Assembly (NCBI GenBank): GCA_045541395.1 | Contig: JAZQIZ010000031.1 | Span: 1 to 64,000, forward strand | Length of the DNA: 64,000 bases | Source: JAZRWQ01 sp045541395 | GTDB taxonomy: Bacteria > Bacillota > Clostridia > Oscillospirales > UMGS1783 | Reading direction: 5' to 3' | In this document: positions 56,576 to 64,000 of the stretch, piece by piece | Numbering within the stretch: the stretch's first letter is position 1 | Layout: every line of letters starts with the position of its first letter | Position numbers and translations under genes: made by a program | Notes under the pieces: generated by a model | Databases searched by the model: none | What the model saw: the letters and a program-made list of their open reading frames with translations, nothing else | Told to the model about the DNA's origin: nothing

Positions 56576-57544
56576 TTATTTGGGAGTTACATATCCTTCG
56601 TTCTCGGCAATCTGTTTGCCTTGCTCAGAGGATATCCAGTTATATAGCACCCTTTCGGGGGAGTTTTTCTCGGCGTCCTTACGGATGACCACGTAAAACT
56701 GGTTGGTAAGCTTGTATTTACCGTTTTCTATGGTTTCAAAGGACGGCATTACACCATCTACCGCAAGAAGCTTGCTGGTTTCAAGGGTTGATGCCTCCAT
56801 TTTGGTAAGGTAATAATGGACAGTGTATCCTATGGCCTCATCAGTGCCCTTGTAATCGGCAATGGCCTCAAGAAGCCCCGCCATAGAGCCTACAACGTAT
56901 TCGTTTTTTATATGCTCTGTATCATTGAGATCAAAGAATATCTCAAAGAGGGTATGGGAGCCGCTTTCGGGATTTCTGATATATGGAACTACAGCTTTAT
57001 CTTCTCCCTTGACCTGGCTCCAGTTAGTTATTTTTCCGTTGAATATATCGCTTATCTCTTCGGAGCTCAATCCATCTACACTGTTGTTTTTGCCGGTAAT
57101 GAAAACCAGCGCATCCACACCTATTGGGGTAAACTCAAACTCATCGGTATAAGTTACCTCTTCGGCAGGCTCGTAAGCTAAAATAATATCAAAGGTTCCG
57201 TCTCTTAAGCGTTCGTAATTGGAGGTGGTAGAGCCGTCGAAGGTTAAAAGTTTTGTGGCTTCCTCCCTTGTTAAATCAAGGACGTTGGCAGTAAGCGCCT
57301 CACCTAAGGGCAGGGCCGCTAAGGAGCCTCCCATTTTAGGGTAATTATCCATAGTGAACTCAAACTTTTCATCAACTGTTCCCGTTACAGATTCGGGAGG
57401 CAAAGAGGGCTCTTCCGAAGAGGATGGGGCCGTAACGGAGGGCTTGGGTTCGGGGGTAACAGAAGGCGAGGGTTCTTCCTTTTTGCAGGCGCAAATAGAA
57501 AGGACAAGTATTACTGCAAGTAAAAATATAAGCAACTTTTTCAT
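56576..57544 (-). CDS. PstS-like phosphate-binding lipoprotein (copy 1)
   Basis: A 322-residue paralogue of the 55571 protein with lipobox LSICAC, the same linker and first domain almost residue for residue, and a more diverged second half (IFNGKITNWSQVKGEDKAVVPYIRN, SGSHTLFEIFFD). It starts 11 bases before the 57556 gene ends upstream and lies 21 bases ahead of copy 2, so both copies are made from one transcript. Ligand inferred from fold only. Confidence 0.82.
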   Translation of the reverse strand: MKKLLIFLLAVILVLSICACKKEEPSPSVTPEPKPSVTAPSSSEEPSLPPESVTGTVDEKFEFTMDNYPKMGGSLAALPLGEALTANVLDLTREEATKLLTFDGSTTSNYERLRDGTFDIILAYEPAEEVTYTDEFEFTPIGVDALVFITGKNNSVDGLSSEEISDIFNGKITNWSQVKGEDKAVVPYIRNPESGSHTLFEIFFDLNDTEHIKNEYVVGSMAGLLEAIADYKGTDEAIGYTVHYYLTKMEASTLETSKLLAVDGVMPSFETIENGKYKLTNQFYVVIRKDAEKNSPERVLYNWISSEQGKQIAENEGYVTPK

Positions 57545-57555
57545 AAATATCCTCC

Positions 57556-58770
57556 TTAATCCATATGAATTCCTATGCTCATTATTTCATTCAGGTCTGT
57601 ATCCTTAACGTAGCACATACCGTTTTTGCAGTATGATATGCCGTTGCCGAAGGCTATAAGGTATTCACATTTCGTTATGCTGCCGCAGGAAATGTCGTAT
57701 ATAAAAGAGATATCTTCGTTACTTTCGTAATCGTAGCCGAACATACGAAATTCGGTATCACCTACCCGCATATAGGTTGAGACGCCGTCAAGCACATGCA
57801 TTTTTTCAGTTTCCCGTTCATAAATAAACCCTTTTATCTTGGTTGGGTCATACTCCTCGGATTCCATATACATACCCATAACGTAATCTTCGTCCACACC
57901 GTACATCGCGCTTGTATAGGAAGCAGGAACGGTACATAAAAGCTCACCATCTGCTGATATCATGGAGGTGACACCCTCGCAATCATTATGAACGTAGCCA
58001 ATGAAAGAGCTTTCGCCTTTTTTCCACCGTAAATCATTTGAAGGGTAATCCACAGAAACGGTTTTCTTGCAGCCGGGGCAATATATCTCATAAGGGCCTT
58101 CTTCCTTGCTATCCTCGTAGCTTAAGGACATATCCTTCTGCAGGTCCTCATTGTAATATTCGGAAACTCTCTTATTCCCCTCTTTAGCAGGTGTAAGAAT
58201 TCTTATTACATTTCCCTTAGCTTCAATATAACCGTAATACTCCAGCACATTACGGCCGTCATCTCTTATAAGTAGAAAAGGAGAATCGTAGAGATCAAGG
58301 TATTTATCTTCAATATACGCCTCATTCAGGCCTGTAGGGCGCACAAGATAATAAACATAGTTTTCTGTACTGAGAGCTCCACAGAATTCATAAACGGGAT
58401 CGCAGATGATCTCACCGTCTAAGGTGCAAAAGCCTACCCGATCTTCCTTGTGACAGTAATTACCCTCCATGCCGCTTGCAAAACGACCGATATAGGGCAT
58501 AACCGTACCATAATCATCACTCGGAATAAACTCGCCTACAAATTCACCGTAATAGCGGGAATAGTTTTCCTGCCGCGCTTCCAGCTTTTTTATTTCATTC
58601 ACGGAAAATACTATATTTCCGTTTTGGTCTTCGGTTACGTTCTGGGAAGTGGACGTTACCTGTTCAGGGTCCTGGGAAGTGGATGGGGCCTGTTCAGGCT
58701 TATTCCCAACACAGGCGCAAAGGGAAAGCAATAGCAATACCGCAAGAAAAAGTACTAAAATTTTTTTCAT
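57556..58770 (-). CDS. WG-type lipoprotein of unknown function
   Basis: A 404-residue lipoprotein with lipobox SLCAC and a Ser/Thr/Gln/Pro linker. The body starts IVFSVNEIKKLE, close to the FSVDEIKELE start of the WG domain in the 53308 protein. It has a WG-like unit VGFCTLDGEIICDPVYEF and a CPGCKK motif matching the CPACKAK of that protein. The two are therefore distant paralogues. It is the first gene of the lipoprotein operon, behind a consensus promoter and a Pho-box-like repeat array. Function unknown. Confidence 0.75.
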   Translation of the reverse strand: MKKILVLFLAVLLLLSLCACVGNKPEQAPSTSQDPEQVTSTSQNVTEDQNGNIVFSVNEIKKLEARQENYSRYYGEFVGEFIPSDDYGTVMPYIGRFASGMEGNYCHKEDRVGFCTLDGEIICDPVYEFCGALSTENYVYYLVRPTGLNEAYIEDKYLDLYDSPFLLIRDDGRNVLEYYGYIEAKGNVIRILTPAKEGNKRVSEYYNEDLQKDMSLSYEDSKEEGPYEIYCPGCKKTVSVDYPSNDLRWKKGESSFIGYVHNDCEGVTSMISADGELLCTVPASYTSAMYGVDEDYVMGMYMESEEYDPTKIKGFIYERETEKMHVLDGVSTYMRVGDTEFRMFGYDYESNEDISFIYDISCGSITKCEYLIAFGNGISYCKNGMCYVKDTDLNEIMSIGIHMD

Positions 58771-58823
58771 TATTACAGCCCCTTTCGGACACTTTTTTGG
58801 AGAATATTCCCTTGTTTGATTAT

Positions 58824-58852
58824 ATTTTATATGAAAGAAAATTTGCTGTCAA
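58824..58852 (-). promoter_or_regulatory. Promoter of the PstS-like lipoprotein operon
   Basis: Minus strand perfect TTGACA (58847-58852), 17-base spacer, TAAAAT (58824-58829). Confidence 0.7.
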
Positions 58853-58891
58853 CAAAAAAAATTTTATATTTTTACTTTTTTTCTTTAAATA

Positions 58892-58935
58892 TGACAAAGC
58901 AGTTACAAAACGGTTACAAAACGGTTACAAATTCA
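58892..58935. repeat. Four 11-bp direct repeats, Pho-box-like
   Basis: Units TGACAAAGCAG, TTACAAAACGG, TTACAAAACGG and TTACAAATTCA run head to tail with exact 11-base period, about 40 bases upstream of the lipoprotein operon -35. This is the geometry of PhoB/PhoP binding sites (TT-x-ACA-type half sites once per helical turn). Its place before twin PstS-like genes fits phosphate control. Confidence 0.65.
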
Positions 58936-58963
58936 ATTGTATTATTTTGCCAAATGTATTTAT

Positions 58964-59000
58964 GTAAAAAAATTACCCTGCCGGTAACAGCGGCAGGGTA
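58964..59000 (-). terminator. Terminator of the keto-deoxy-sugar acid operon
   Basis: Stem ACCCTGCCG/CGGCAGGGT (58975-58983 with 58991-58999), followed on the minus strand by AATTTTTTTAC. Confidence 0.85.
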
Positions 59001-59028
59001 AAGCCTTGGGTTTAAAAGAGGAAATAAA

Positions 59029-60021
59029 TTATTTTACGTTTTGTTTGTATTCGGGATTAAGAAGGGTTTTTAATTCCTTGCCATCTAAGAAATCTACAGC
59101 GTTGCGAGCGGCGAACATACCTGCATACATAACCGCATCGTTGGTATTGGCGCCGATATGGGGCTCTAAGATACAGTTTTTAATGCCTAAGAAGGGGCAA
59201 TCGGGGGAAACGGGCTCTACTCTCAGAACGTCAAGGCCTGCGCCTGCGATAGTACCGTTCTTTAAAGCTTCAGCCAGATCCTCTTCAACAATAAGAGCGC
59301 CGCGGCCTGTATTAATAAGGAAAGCGGTATCTTTCATTTTGGAAAGGAACTCTTTATCTACCATATCCCTTGTTTCATCGGTACAGGGGCAATGAAGAGA
59401 GATAACGTCGGACTCTTTAATGAGGGTCTCCATATCAACCGACTTAACGTTATACTGCTTGCCTATTTCTTCGTTGAAGTAAGGGTCGTAAGCAATAACG
59501 TGGCAGTCAAAGCCCATAAGCATTTTTGCCAAAGTCTGAGGAATACCGCCGAAGCCTATAAGGCCAACGGTTTTGTTATAAAGCTGAATACCGTTGCGGG
59601 ATTCCAGGAAACGGCTCCAGTCACAATTATGAACCTCTTCGTTACCGGGAACGATGTTTCTCATAAGGCAGAGCATTAAGGTCAAAGCGCATTCTGCAAC
59701 AGGGCGGTTAAAGGAACCTGCGGCATTGCATATAGCCACACCGTTTGCATTTGCGGCAGGGTAATCCATTTCGTCGGTGCCAACGCCGAAGCGGGAAAGG
59801 AGCTTCAGCTCGGGAGCGAGGTAATTGATAGTTTCAGCAGGGAGCTTTTCGCCTGCGGAGATAATTACGTTATAACCCTTTAAGCCTTCTTTGAAATCGG
59901 CGGTGTTGCGGGTCGCGAAATCGAGTAATACTGCCTCGTGGCCTGAGTTATTTATAAATTCACACATTGCTTCTCTGATGAAGCGGGGCTGCTGTTTGCC
60001 TATTATAGCTACTTTACCCAT
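59029..60021 (-). CDS. D-isomer 2-hydroxyacid dehydrogenase (PGDH-like)
   Basis: A 330-residue NAD-dependent 2-hydroxyacid dehydrogenase. Catalytic triad: Arg in LINTGRGALIVEE, Glu in LDVLRVEPV, His in LEPHIGANTNDA. The dinucleotide motif reads GLIGFGGIPQTLA, where the third Gly of GxGxxG is Pro. It is the last gene of the sugar acid operon, 13 bases after the KDPG-type aldolase, so it may act on a sugar-derived 2-keto acid rather than on phosphoglycerate. Confidence 0.9.
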   Translation of the reverse strand: MGKVAIIGKQQPRFIREAMCEFINNSGHEAVLLDFATRNTADFKEGLKGYNVIISAGEKLPAETINYLAPELKLLSRFGVGTDEMDYPAANANGVAICNAAGSFNRPVAECALTLMLCLMRNIVPGNEEVHNCDWSRFLESRNGIQLYNKTVGLIGFGGIPQTLAKMLMGFDCHVIAYDPYFNEEIGKQYNVKSVDMETLIKESDVISLHCPCTDETRDMVDKEFLSKMKDTAFLINTGRGALIVEEDLAEALKNGTIAGAGLDVLRVEPVSPDCPFLGIKNCILEPHIGANTNDAVMYAGMFAARNAVDFLDGKELKTLLNPEYKQNVK

Positions 60022-60034
60022 TGTTTATTCCTCC

Positions 60035-60721
60035 TTAGGGGATAATAGGAAGGTCTTTTTTAGCTTCCTGAACCTTTTCAATGAAAGCGGCAACCTGCTT
60101 GGTGATCCAGCCGAGACCTTCTTTTTCGATCATATCAAAATTCATAAAGGTACGGGCACCGCTTACTGCGCAGGCACCTGCCTTAATGAAATCGGCGCAG
60201 TTATCAAGGTTGATACCGCCGGAGGGAATGAGGTTTACGTCGGGGAACACCATTTTAAGGTTGGTCATATACTTAGCGCCGCCAACGCCGCCGGGGAATA
60301 TTTTAACCATAGTAGCGCCTGCGCGCATTGCGGTGAATACTTCGGTTGCGGTAAATGCGCCGGAGAAGGTAGGAACGTTGTAACGGTTTGCAACGTCTAA
60401 AACGTCCTCAACGATGCAGGGGTTAACAATAATGCTGCCGCCGTGTAAAATAACTTCTCTTGCAGTTGTTGCATCCAGAACGGTGCCTGCGGCAACCAGC
60501 ATCTCCTTGCCGAAATGGGAGGAGATAGCTTCAATGGCGTCTAAAGCATAAGGGGTCGTCATAGTAACCTCAACGGCTCTTGCACCGCCGTCATACATAG
60601 CCTGAGCGTATTTGATCCAATCTGCCTTTTCATGGAGCTTGATGCAGGGCAGAACGCCTGTTTCCTTAATGCGGCGGACGGTATATTCTCTTAAGGTTTC
60701 ATCACTTCTGTTCATTTTCAT
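60035..60721 (-). CDS. KDPG/KHG aldolase family protein
   Basis: A 228-residue class I aldolase splitting 2-keto-3-deoxy-6-phosphogluconate (or 4-hydroxy-2-oxoglutarate) into pyruvate plus an aldehyde. It has the Glu base in RAVEVTMTTP, AAGTVLDATTA, a PTFSGAFTATE segment, the Schiff-base Lys in ATMVKIFPGGVGG and IPSGGINLDN. It lies within an operon of kinase, YhcH and class II aldolase genes, supporting degradation of a 2-keto-3-deoxy sugar acid. Confidence 0.92.
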   Translation of the reverse strand: MKMNRSDETLREYTVRRIKETGVLPCIKLHEKADWIKYAQAMYDGGARAVEVTMTTPYALDAIEAISSHFGKEMLVAAGTVLDATTAREVILHGGSIIVNPCIVEDVLDVANRYNVPTFSGAFTATEVFTAMRAGATMVKIFPGGVGGAKYMTNLKMVFPDVNLIPSGGINLDNCADFIKAGACAVSGARTFMNFDMIEKEGLGWITKQVAAFIEKVQEAKKDLPIIP

Positions 60722-60725
60722 ATCC

Positions 60726-61175
60726 TCACTTAATTTTTATTTTAACAATGAGCTTATTAATAAAGCAGGGCTCATCATTTACGGCAACACAGGGCTGATG
60801 GGAATCATCAGGCAGGGTTATCATAAAGTAATTTACGGGCATGGTTAAAACGTCACCCTTGCCTTCAAGAAGGTAAGCGTCGGCCTTTTCATCATAGCTT
60901 ACTTCCTTAAGGGTGGCTTTATGGGCATAGCCAATACCCTCAAGGCCTTCGGCAACAAAATGGATATCCACGTAATCTCTGTGAGCTTCAAAGGGGCAAT
61001 CCTTTAAAAGCTTGGTGTTGCAGGGACGAACGCGAACTAAAATATCTTCATTAATAACAATATCTTCTTCCTTGGGGTTTTCATCCTTATACTGAGCAAG
61101 AAAATCCAGTGCGGTTTTATAATCTTCGCCTAAGCCGTAATAAAGATGACGGTTATCTATATGGTCTATAATCAT
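60726..61175 (-). CDS. YhcH/YjgK/YiaL family protein
   Basis: A 149-residue cupin-like protein of the YhcH/YjgK/YiaL (DUF386) family. Metal-site segments FEAHRDYVDIHFVAEG and ITLPDDSHQPCVAVNDEP are clear. Members are encoded in sialic acid, beta-galactoside and ketogluconate loci and are suspected sugar anomerases or isomerases. The start at 61175 follows AAAGGAGA. It lies between kinase and aldolase genes, so it likely handles the same sugar acid. Confidence 0.9.
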   Translation of the reverse strand: MIIDHIDNRHLYYGLGEDYKTALDFLAQYKDENPKEEDIVINEDILVRVRPCNTKLLKDCPFEAHRDYVDIHFVAEGLEGIGYAHKATLKEVSYDEKADAYLLEGKGDVLTMPVNYFMITLPDDSHQPCVAVNDEPCFINKLIVKIKIK

Positions 61176-61188
61176 TTTAATATCTCCT

Positions 61189-62208
61189 TTATCTCTGAAC
61201 TCTGCCTGAGCCGCCGCCTGCAAGCATTGCATTTACTTCGTCTAAGGTAACCAGGTTATAGTCGCCCATAATTGTCTGCTTCAAAGCGGAAGCGGCAACC
61301 GCAAATTCACCTGTACGCTCCAAGGAATAGCCGGAAAGGAGCCCGAAGATCATTGCTGCGCTGAAGGAAGCGCCACCGCCGCCTCTGTCTACAAGATGGA
61401 TGGTATAGCGGGTGGTCTCATAAAATTCCTCGCCGTTATAAAGCAGAGCTGCCCAGGTATTTTCCGAAGCATTGGAGCCTTCTCGCAAAGTAGAGGCAAT
61501 AAACTTAAAGCCAAAGCGCTCCTTAAGCTCCTTAAAGGCCTGTTCGTATTCTTCGCGGCTATGGTTAAACATACCGTGGCCTACCTTGGCAAACTGAAGG
61601 CCCAGCATTTTATCCGCATCCTCAAGGCCGCCGATGCAAACGTCAACGTACTCCATTAAAGGAACCATTACCTCTTTGGCCTTTTCTACTGTCCATAATT
61701 TAGCTCTGTAGTTAAGGTCACAGGAAACAGTAACACCGTGTTTCTTTGCACATTTTACAGCTTCCATTGTAAACTCAGCGGCCGCATCGGAAATAGCAGG
61801 GGTAATACCTGCAAAATGGAACCAATCGGCACCTTCAAAGGCAGAGTCAAAATCAAAATCGGAAGCTTTGGCGGTAGATATTGCGGAATTCTTTCTATCA
61901 TAAATTACAACGGAGGGGCGTACAGCCGCGCCGTTTTCATAAAAGTTAAGGCCCAGTCTTTCACCGCCGCGGGCAATATAGCTTGTATCTACACCCTGCA
62001 TTCTTAATTTCTGAATACAGATATCGCCTAACTGGTTTTCGGGCAGCTTGGTAATATAAATACTGTTTGCGCCGAAACGGGCAAGTGAGGTTGCAACAAT
62101 GCTTTCATCGCCGCCGTAATAGGCTTCAAAGCTGTCTACCTGCTCAAAGCGCTTGTTACCTGCGGGCATAAAGCGGATCATCATTTCCCCTAAGGTTACT
62201 ACTTTCAT
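61189..62208 (-). CDS. PfkB-type 2-keto-3-deoxygluconate kinase-like protein with altered active site
   Basis: A 339-residue ribokinase-fold protein like KdgK: GEMMIRFMPAG, YYGGDESIVATSLARFG, WFHFAGITPAIS, CDLNYRAKLW and a C-terminal ATP motif. In that motif the usual GGGDSF is GGGGASF: the catalytic Asp is Ala280 (codon GCT at 61369-61371, one base from GAT). The rest of the fold looks intact and the gene is in frame in an operon. It may be inactive, altered in chemistry, or carry a recent or sequencing change. AAAGGAGA precedes the ATG. Confidence 0.88.
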   Translation of the reverse strand: MKVVTLGEMMIRFMPAGNKRFEQVDSFEAYYGGDESIVATSLARFGANSIYITKLPENQLGDICIQKLRMQGVDTSYIARGGERLGLNFYENGAAVRPSVVIYDRKNSAISTAKASDFDFDSAFEGADWFHFAGITPAISDAAAEFTMEAVKCAKKHGVTVSCDLNYRAKLWTVEKAKEVMVPLMEYVDVCIGGLEDADKMLGLQFAKVGHGMFNHSREEYEQAFKELKERFGFKFIASTLREGSNASENTWAALLYNGEEFYETTRYTIHLVDRGGGGASFSAAMIFGLLSGYSLERTGEFAVAASALKQTIMGDYNLVTLDEVNAMLAGGGSGRVQR

Positions 62209-62242
62209 AAGCGTTCTCCTTTTATTTTAATTAAAATTAATA

Positions 62243-63058
62243 TCAGGTCTTGCCGTAGCCTTCTTTAAAGTAAATACGGCCTGCTTTAACCCAACGGTCC
62301 TCTATTTCGATCATTTTTTTGGTATCCTTTATGTGCAGATACATATTTGCCGCCTTTTCCACTACCTGAGCGCAAACCTTTGCTTCTGCAAGGGAGGAAC
62401 CAACACAAACGGGGCCGTGATTTCTTATTAAAACTGCGTTGGCTTCGCCGATAGAATCGGTTACCACCTCGCCTAATTCAACGTGCTTTTCGGAAGGCAC
62501 GAAGCGGTAAGAAAGAGGAATTCCGCCGCCCAAAAGCTGACACATTTCTTCCGACATAGGAGGAATGCCACCTTCAATACAGCAGCAGGCCATTGCATAA
62601 GGGGAATGGCTGTGCACTATTGCGTTTACATCTGCACGGCGGTTCATAATGCCTCTGTGAAGCTCCCTTTCGCTTGTAGGAAGCCTGAAACCGTCTACAA
62701 TCTTACCGTCCGGCGCCATTACTACAAGATCTTCCGGCTTCATTACGTGATAGCCTACCTTGGAGGGGGTAATTAAAATATTGCCGTCATTAAGACGAAT
62801 ACTTACGTTGCCCCAGGTACCTATTGTAAGGCCCATTTGCTCAAGCCAAAGGCAGGTATCTATTACCGACTGCCTTGTTTCTTTAGAATCCTCAGGAAGG
62901 GCCTTGGCATCCTTTGCGGGCTCTTCAAATTCTATTTTAATTCCATGGTCTGACGCCCAGTCCTTTGCCGAAGGGGTAAGGATAGTACCCTTAGGCACCA
63001 CTATTCTGGGGGCAGACGAAAAATGCTTTATATCTTCTAAGGTTATAAGTTCCGCCAT
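62243..63058 (-). CDS. Class II aldolase with EutQ-like N-terminal segment
   Basis: A 271-residue protein. Residues 1 to about 50 (ITLEDIKHFSSAPRIVVPKGTILTPSAKDWASDHGIKI) resemble the short N-terminal segment of EutQ/EutT-type proteins. From about 58 on it is a fuculose-phosphate/adducin class II aldolase: IGTWGNVSIR, TPSKVGYHVMKPEDLV, zinc His in IVHSHSPYAMAC, and LIRNHGPVCVG. It cleaves a sugar phosphate or sugar acid to a two- or three-carbon unit. First gene of the sugar acid operon, behind a LacI-type operator. Confidence 0.87.
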   Translation of the reverse strand: MAELITLEDIKHFSSAPRIVVPKGTILTPSAKDWASDHGIKIEFEEPAKDAKALPEDSKETRQSVIDTCLWLEQMGLTIGTWGNVSIRLNDGNILITPSKVGYHVMKPEDLVVMAPDGKIVDGFRLPTSERELHRGIMNRRADVNAIVHSHSPYAMACCCIEGGIPPMSEEMCQLLGGGIPLSYRFVPSEKHVELGEVVTDSIGEANAVLIRNHGPVCVGSSLAEAKVCAQVVEKAANMYLHIKDTKKMIEIEDRWVKAGRIYFKEGYGKT

Positions 63059-63080
63059 TTTTTATCTCCTTTTTTTATTT

Positions 63081-63100
63081 TTGCGTAACCGATTACGCAA
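63081..63100. promoter_or_regulatory. LacI-type operator of the sugar acid operon
   Basis: TTGCGTAACCGATTACGCAA has perfect eight-base arms around a central CG. It lies between the predicted start site (about 63123) and the ribosome site of the class II aldolase, where a repressor would block transcription. The divergent LacI-type gene at 63228 is the obvious candidate. Confidence 0.75.
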
Positions 63101-63129
63101 AGCGTACAATTACAATATAATACTTTGTA

Positions 63130-63158
63130 ATTCTAACACAACGGGGCTCTTATGTCAA
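63130..63158 (-). promoter_or_regulatory. Promoter of the sugar acid operon
   Basis: Minus strand perfect TTGACA (63153-63158), 17-base spacer, TAGAAT (63130-63135). Confidence 0.7.
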
Positions 63159-63166
63159 TACGGCTA

Positions 63167-63196
63167 TTGACTAAATACGGGAGGATAAAGTATAAT
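63167..63196 (+). promoter_or_regulatory. Promoter of the partial LacI-type gene
   Basis: TTGACT (63167-63172), 18-base spacer, perfect TATAAT (63191-63196). Confidence 0.7.
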
Positions 63197-63227
63197 AAAA
63201 TCACAGTATTTTACGGAGTTAAGCAAT

Positions 63228-64000
63228 ATGACAAAAACGGGTAAGGTTACAATTTATGATATAGCCGAAAAATCGGGAGTCTCGGTGGCCACGGTTAACC
63301 GGGCATTGAATGACCGCGACCGAATAAGCGAAAGCACCAGAAAGAAGGTGCTTTTGGCGGCGCAGGAATTAGGCTATAAGGCAAATAGAGCGGCGCAGTC
63401 TCTAAGGCGCAACCCTATTCATATAGGGGTACTGCTTTGCTGCCCGGTAAGCAACTGCCTGAATGAAATTAAAAGAGGCATTGTAAGCGGATTTGAGGCC
63501 CTTGCCCAGTACAACGTATTTTCGGATATACGCTGTATTGTTGGCTGTAATGCTTCGGATAAATATGAAGAAGTAAGCGGCATAATTTCCGAGTTTGAAA
63601 GCAAGGGTTACGGCGGAATGATACTTTTCCTTTCGGGTGATACCGCCCTTTTTGAAAAGCAGATAACTGCCGCCAGCACCAAAATACCCGTTGCCTCTAT
63701 TGCCAATGCCACCGCTTCGGGGCAGATATCCGTTACAGCAGACGGGTACTGTGCAGGCAGGCTTGCGGCGGAGCTTTTAAACCTTGCGGCAAAAAAGAGG
63801 CGCACTGCGGTTATTGCAGGCAACCTAAGAACACCTATTCACGCCTCCAACATTCAGGGCTTTCTTTCCTTTGGGAAGGAGCATAATTTTGCCCTTACGG
63901 ATATTTACGAGCACGATGACGAGCCTAATAAATTTGAAAGGACCGTAAAGGAGGTATTCAATAAAGAGTACGACGGAATATATATTACCTCCTCGGTTGA
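63228..64000 (+). CDS. LacI-family transcriptional regulator (partial, runs off the right edge)
   Basis: The frame from 63228 stays open to the end of the window (257 codons). It begins MTKTGKVTIYDIAEKSG with the LacI helix-turn-helix VTIYDIAEKSGVSVATVNRALN, recognition/hinge LGYKANRAAQSLRR, then a sugar-binding domain (IGVLLCCPVSNCLNEIKRGIVSGFEA, MILFLSGD, ADGYCAGRLAAELL, AGNLRTPIHASNIQGF). GGAG lies 9 bases before the ATG. It is divergent from the keto-deoxy-sugar acid operon and probably binds the palindrome at 63081-63100. The LacI/GalR subgroup using a DUF-like long sensor is possible, but the C-terminus is not visible. Confidence 0.92.
   Translation, partial: MTKTGKVTIYDIAEKSGVSVATVNRALNDRDRISESTRKKVLLAAQELGYKANRAAQSLRRNPIHIGVLLCCPVSNCLNEIKRGIVSGFEALAQYNVFSDIRCIVGCNASDKYEEVSGIISEFESKGYGGMILFLSGDTALFEKQITAASTKIPVASIANATASGQISVTADGYCAGRLAAELLNLAAKKRRTAVIAGNLRTPIHASNIQGFLSFGKEHNFALTDIYEHDDEPNKFERTVKEVFNKEYDGIYITSSV

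Noticed and set aside
1..64000. Insertion sequences, prophage or other mobile elements
   Set aside because: No transposase, integrase or phage gene motifs and no terminal inverted repeats with target duplications were recognised.

Overview
The window looks like chromosomal DNA of an anaerobic, endospore-forming Clostridia-type Firmicute, probably a gut fermenter. The grounds are the moderate-to-low GC content, strong AGGAGG-type ribosome sites, consensus TTGACA-17-TATAAT promoters, a T-box leader on thrS, three sporulation/germination genes (sleB, spoVM, a SipL-like gene), pyruvate formate-lyase with its activase, and many secreted or cytoplasmic alpha-galactosidase-type (GH36) enzymes. The family or genus cannot be fixed from the sequence alone; the 16S fragment at the left edge is only about 42 bases of its 5' end.

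Layout. 1-430: 5' end of a 16S rRNA gene on the minus strand with its leader and consensus promoter. 429-2211: SMP-30 family lactonase with a broken SDR remnant, then sleB. 2320-7325: a cytosolic GH36, a small membrane protein, a lipoprotein, and T-box-thrS. 7368-11356: lipase, glycerol kinase and amidohydrolase in one operon. 11471-17905: SDR with altered active site, ExoIII, a GIY-YIG/HAD fusion, a NahK-like sugar kinase divergent from an AraC regulator, an aldose epimerase and a DeoC-family aldolase. 18023-19838: spoVM (22 aa) and an unknown 50-aa membrane protein, divergent from a SipL-like spore coat gene. 19867-22689: galM, sfsA, asnA.

22727-36460 is the most distinctive region. It holds a LacI-type regulator, two cell-surface proteins whose promoters carry the same palindrome between -35 and -10, a membrane-anchored CBM-like protein, three tandem GH36 lipoproteins and an iron alcohol dehydrogenase. 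It reads as a surface glycan capture and alpha-galactoside degradation locus, but no sugar transporter is seen. 36508-44836: queH, a YfcC-type transporter, a DUF1874-like unknown, a split pyruvate formate-lyase operon (pflA, thioredoxin-like, large subunit, separate glycyl-radical subunit), a PHP phosphoesterase and a lipid kinase. 44971-50146: two more GH36 proteins around an alpha/beta hydrolase. 50190-53277: an EFR1 ferredoxin-flavodoxin and the nucleoside salvage operon deoD-deoB-cdd. 53308-58770: a lipoprotein operon with twin PstS-like proteins and WG-type proteins; a Pho-box-like repeat array lies upstream. 59029-64000: a 2-keto-3-deoxy sugar acid operon with a divergent LacI-family regulator that runs off the right edge.

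Six GH36 proteins, two aldose 1-epimerases and several sugar kinases, aldolases and regulators make this a carbohydrate-rich stretch of chromosome. No transposase, prophage, CRISPR array or tRNA was recognised. Start codons were chosen by ribosome-site spacing and family N-termini. Promoters, operators and terminators are read by eye, and all function calls rest on motif recognition without database searches.
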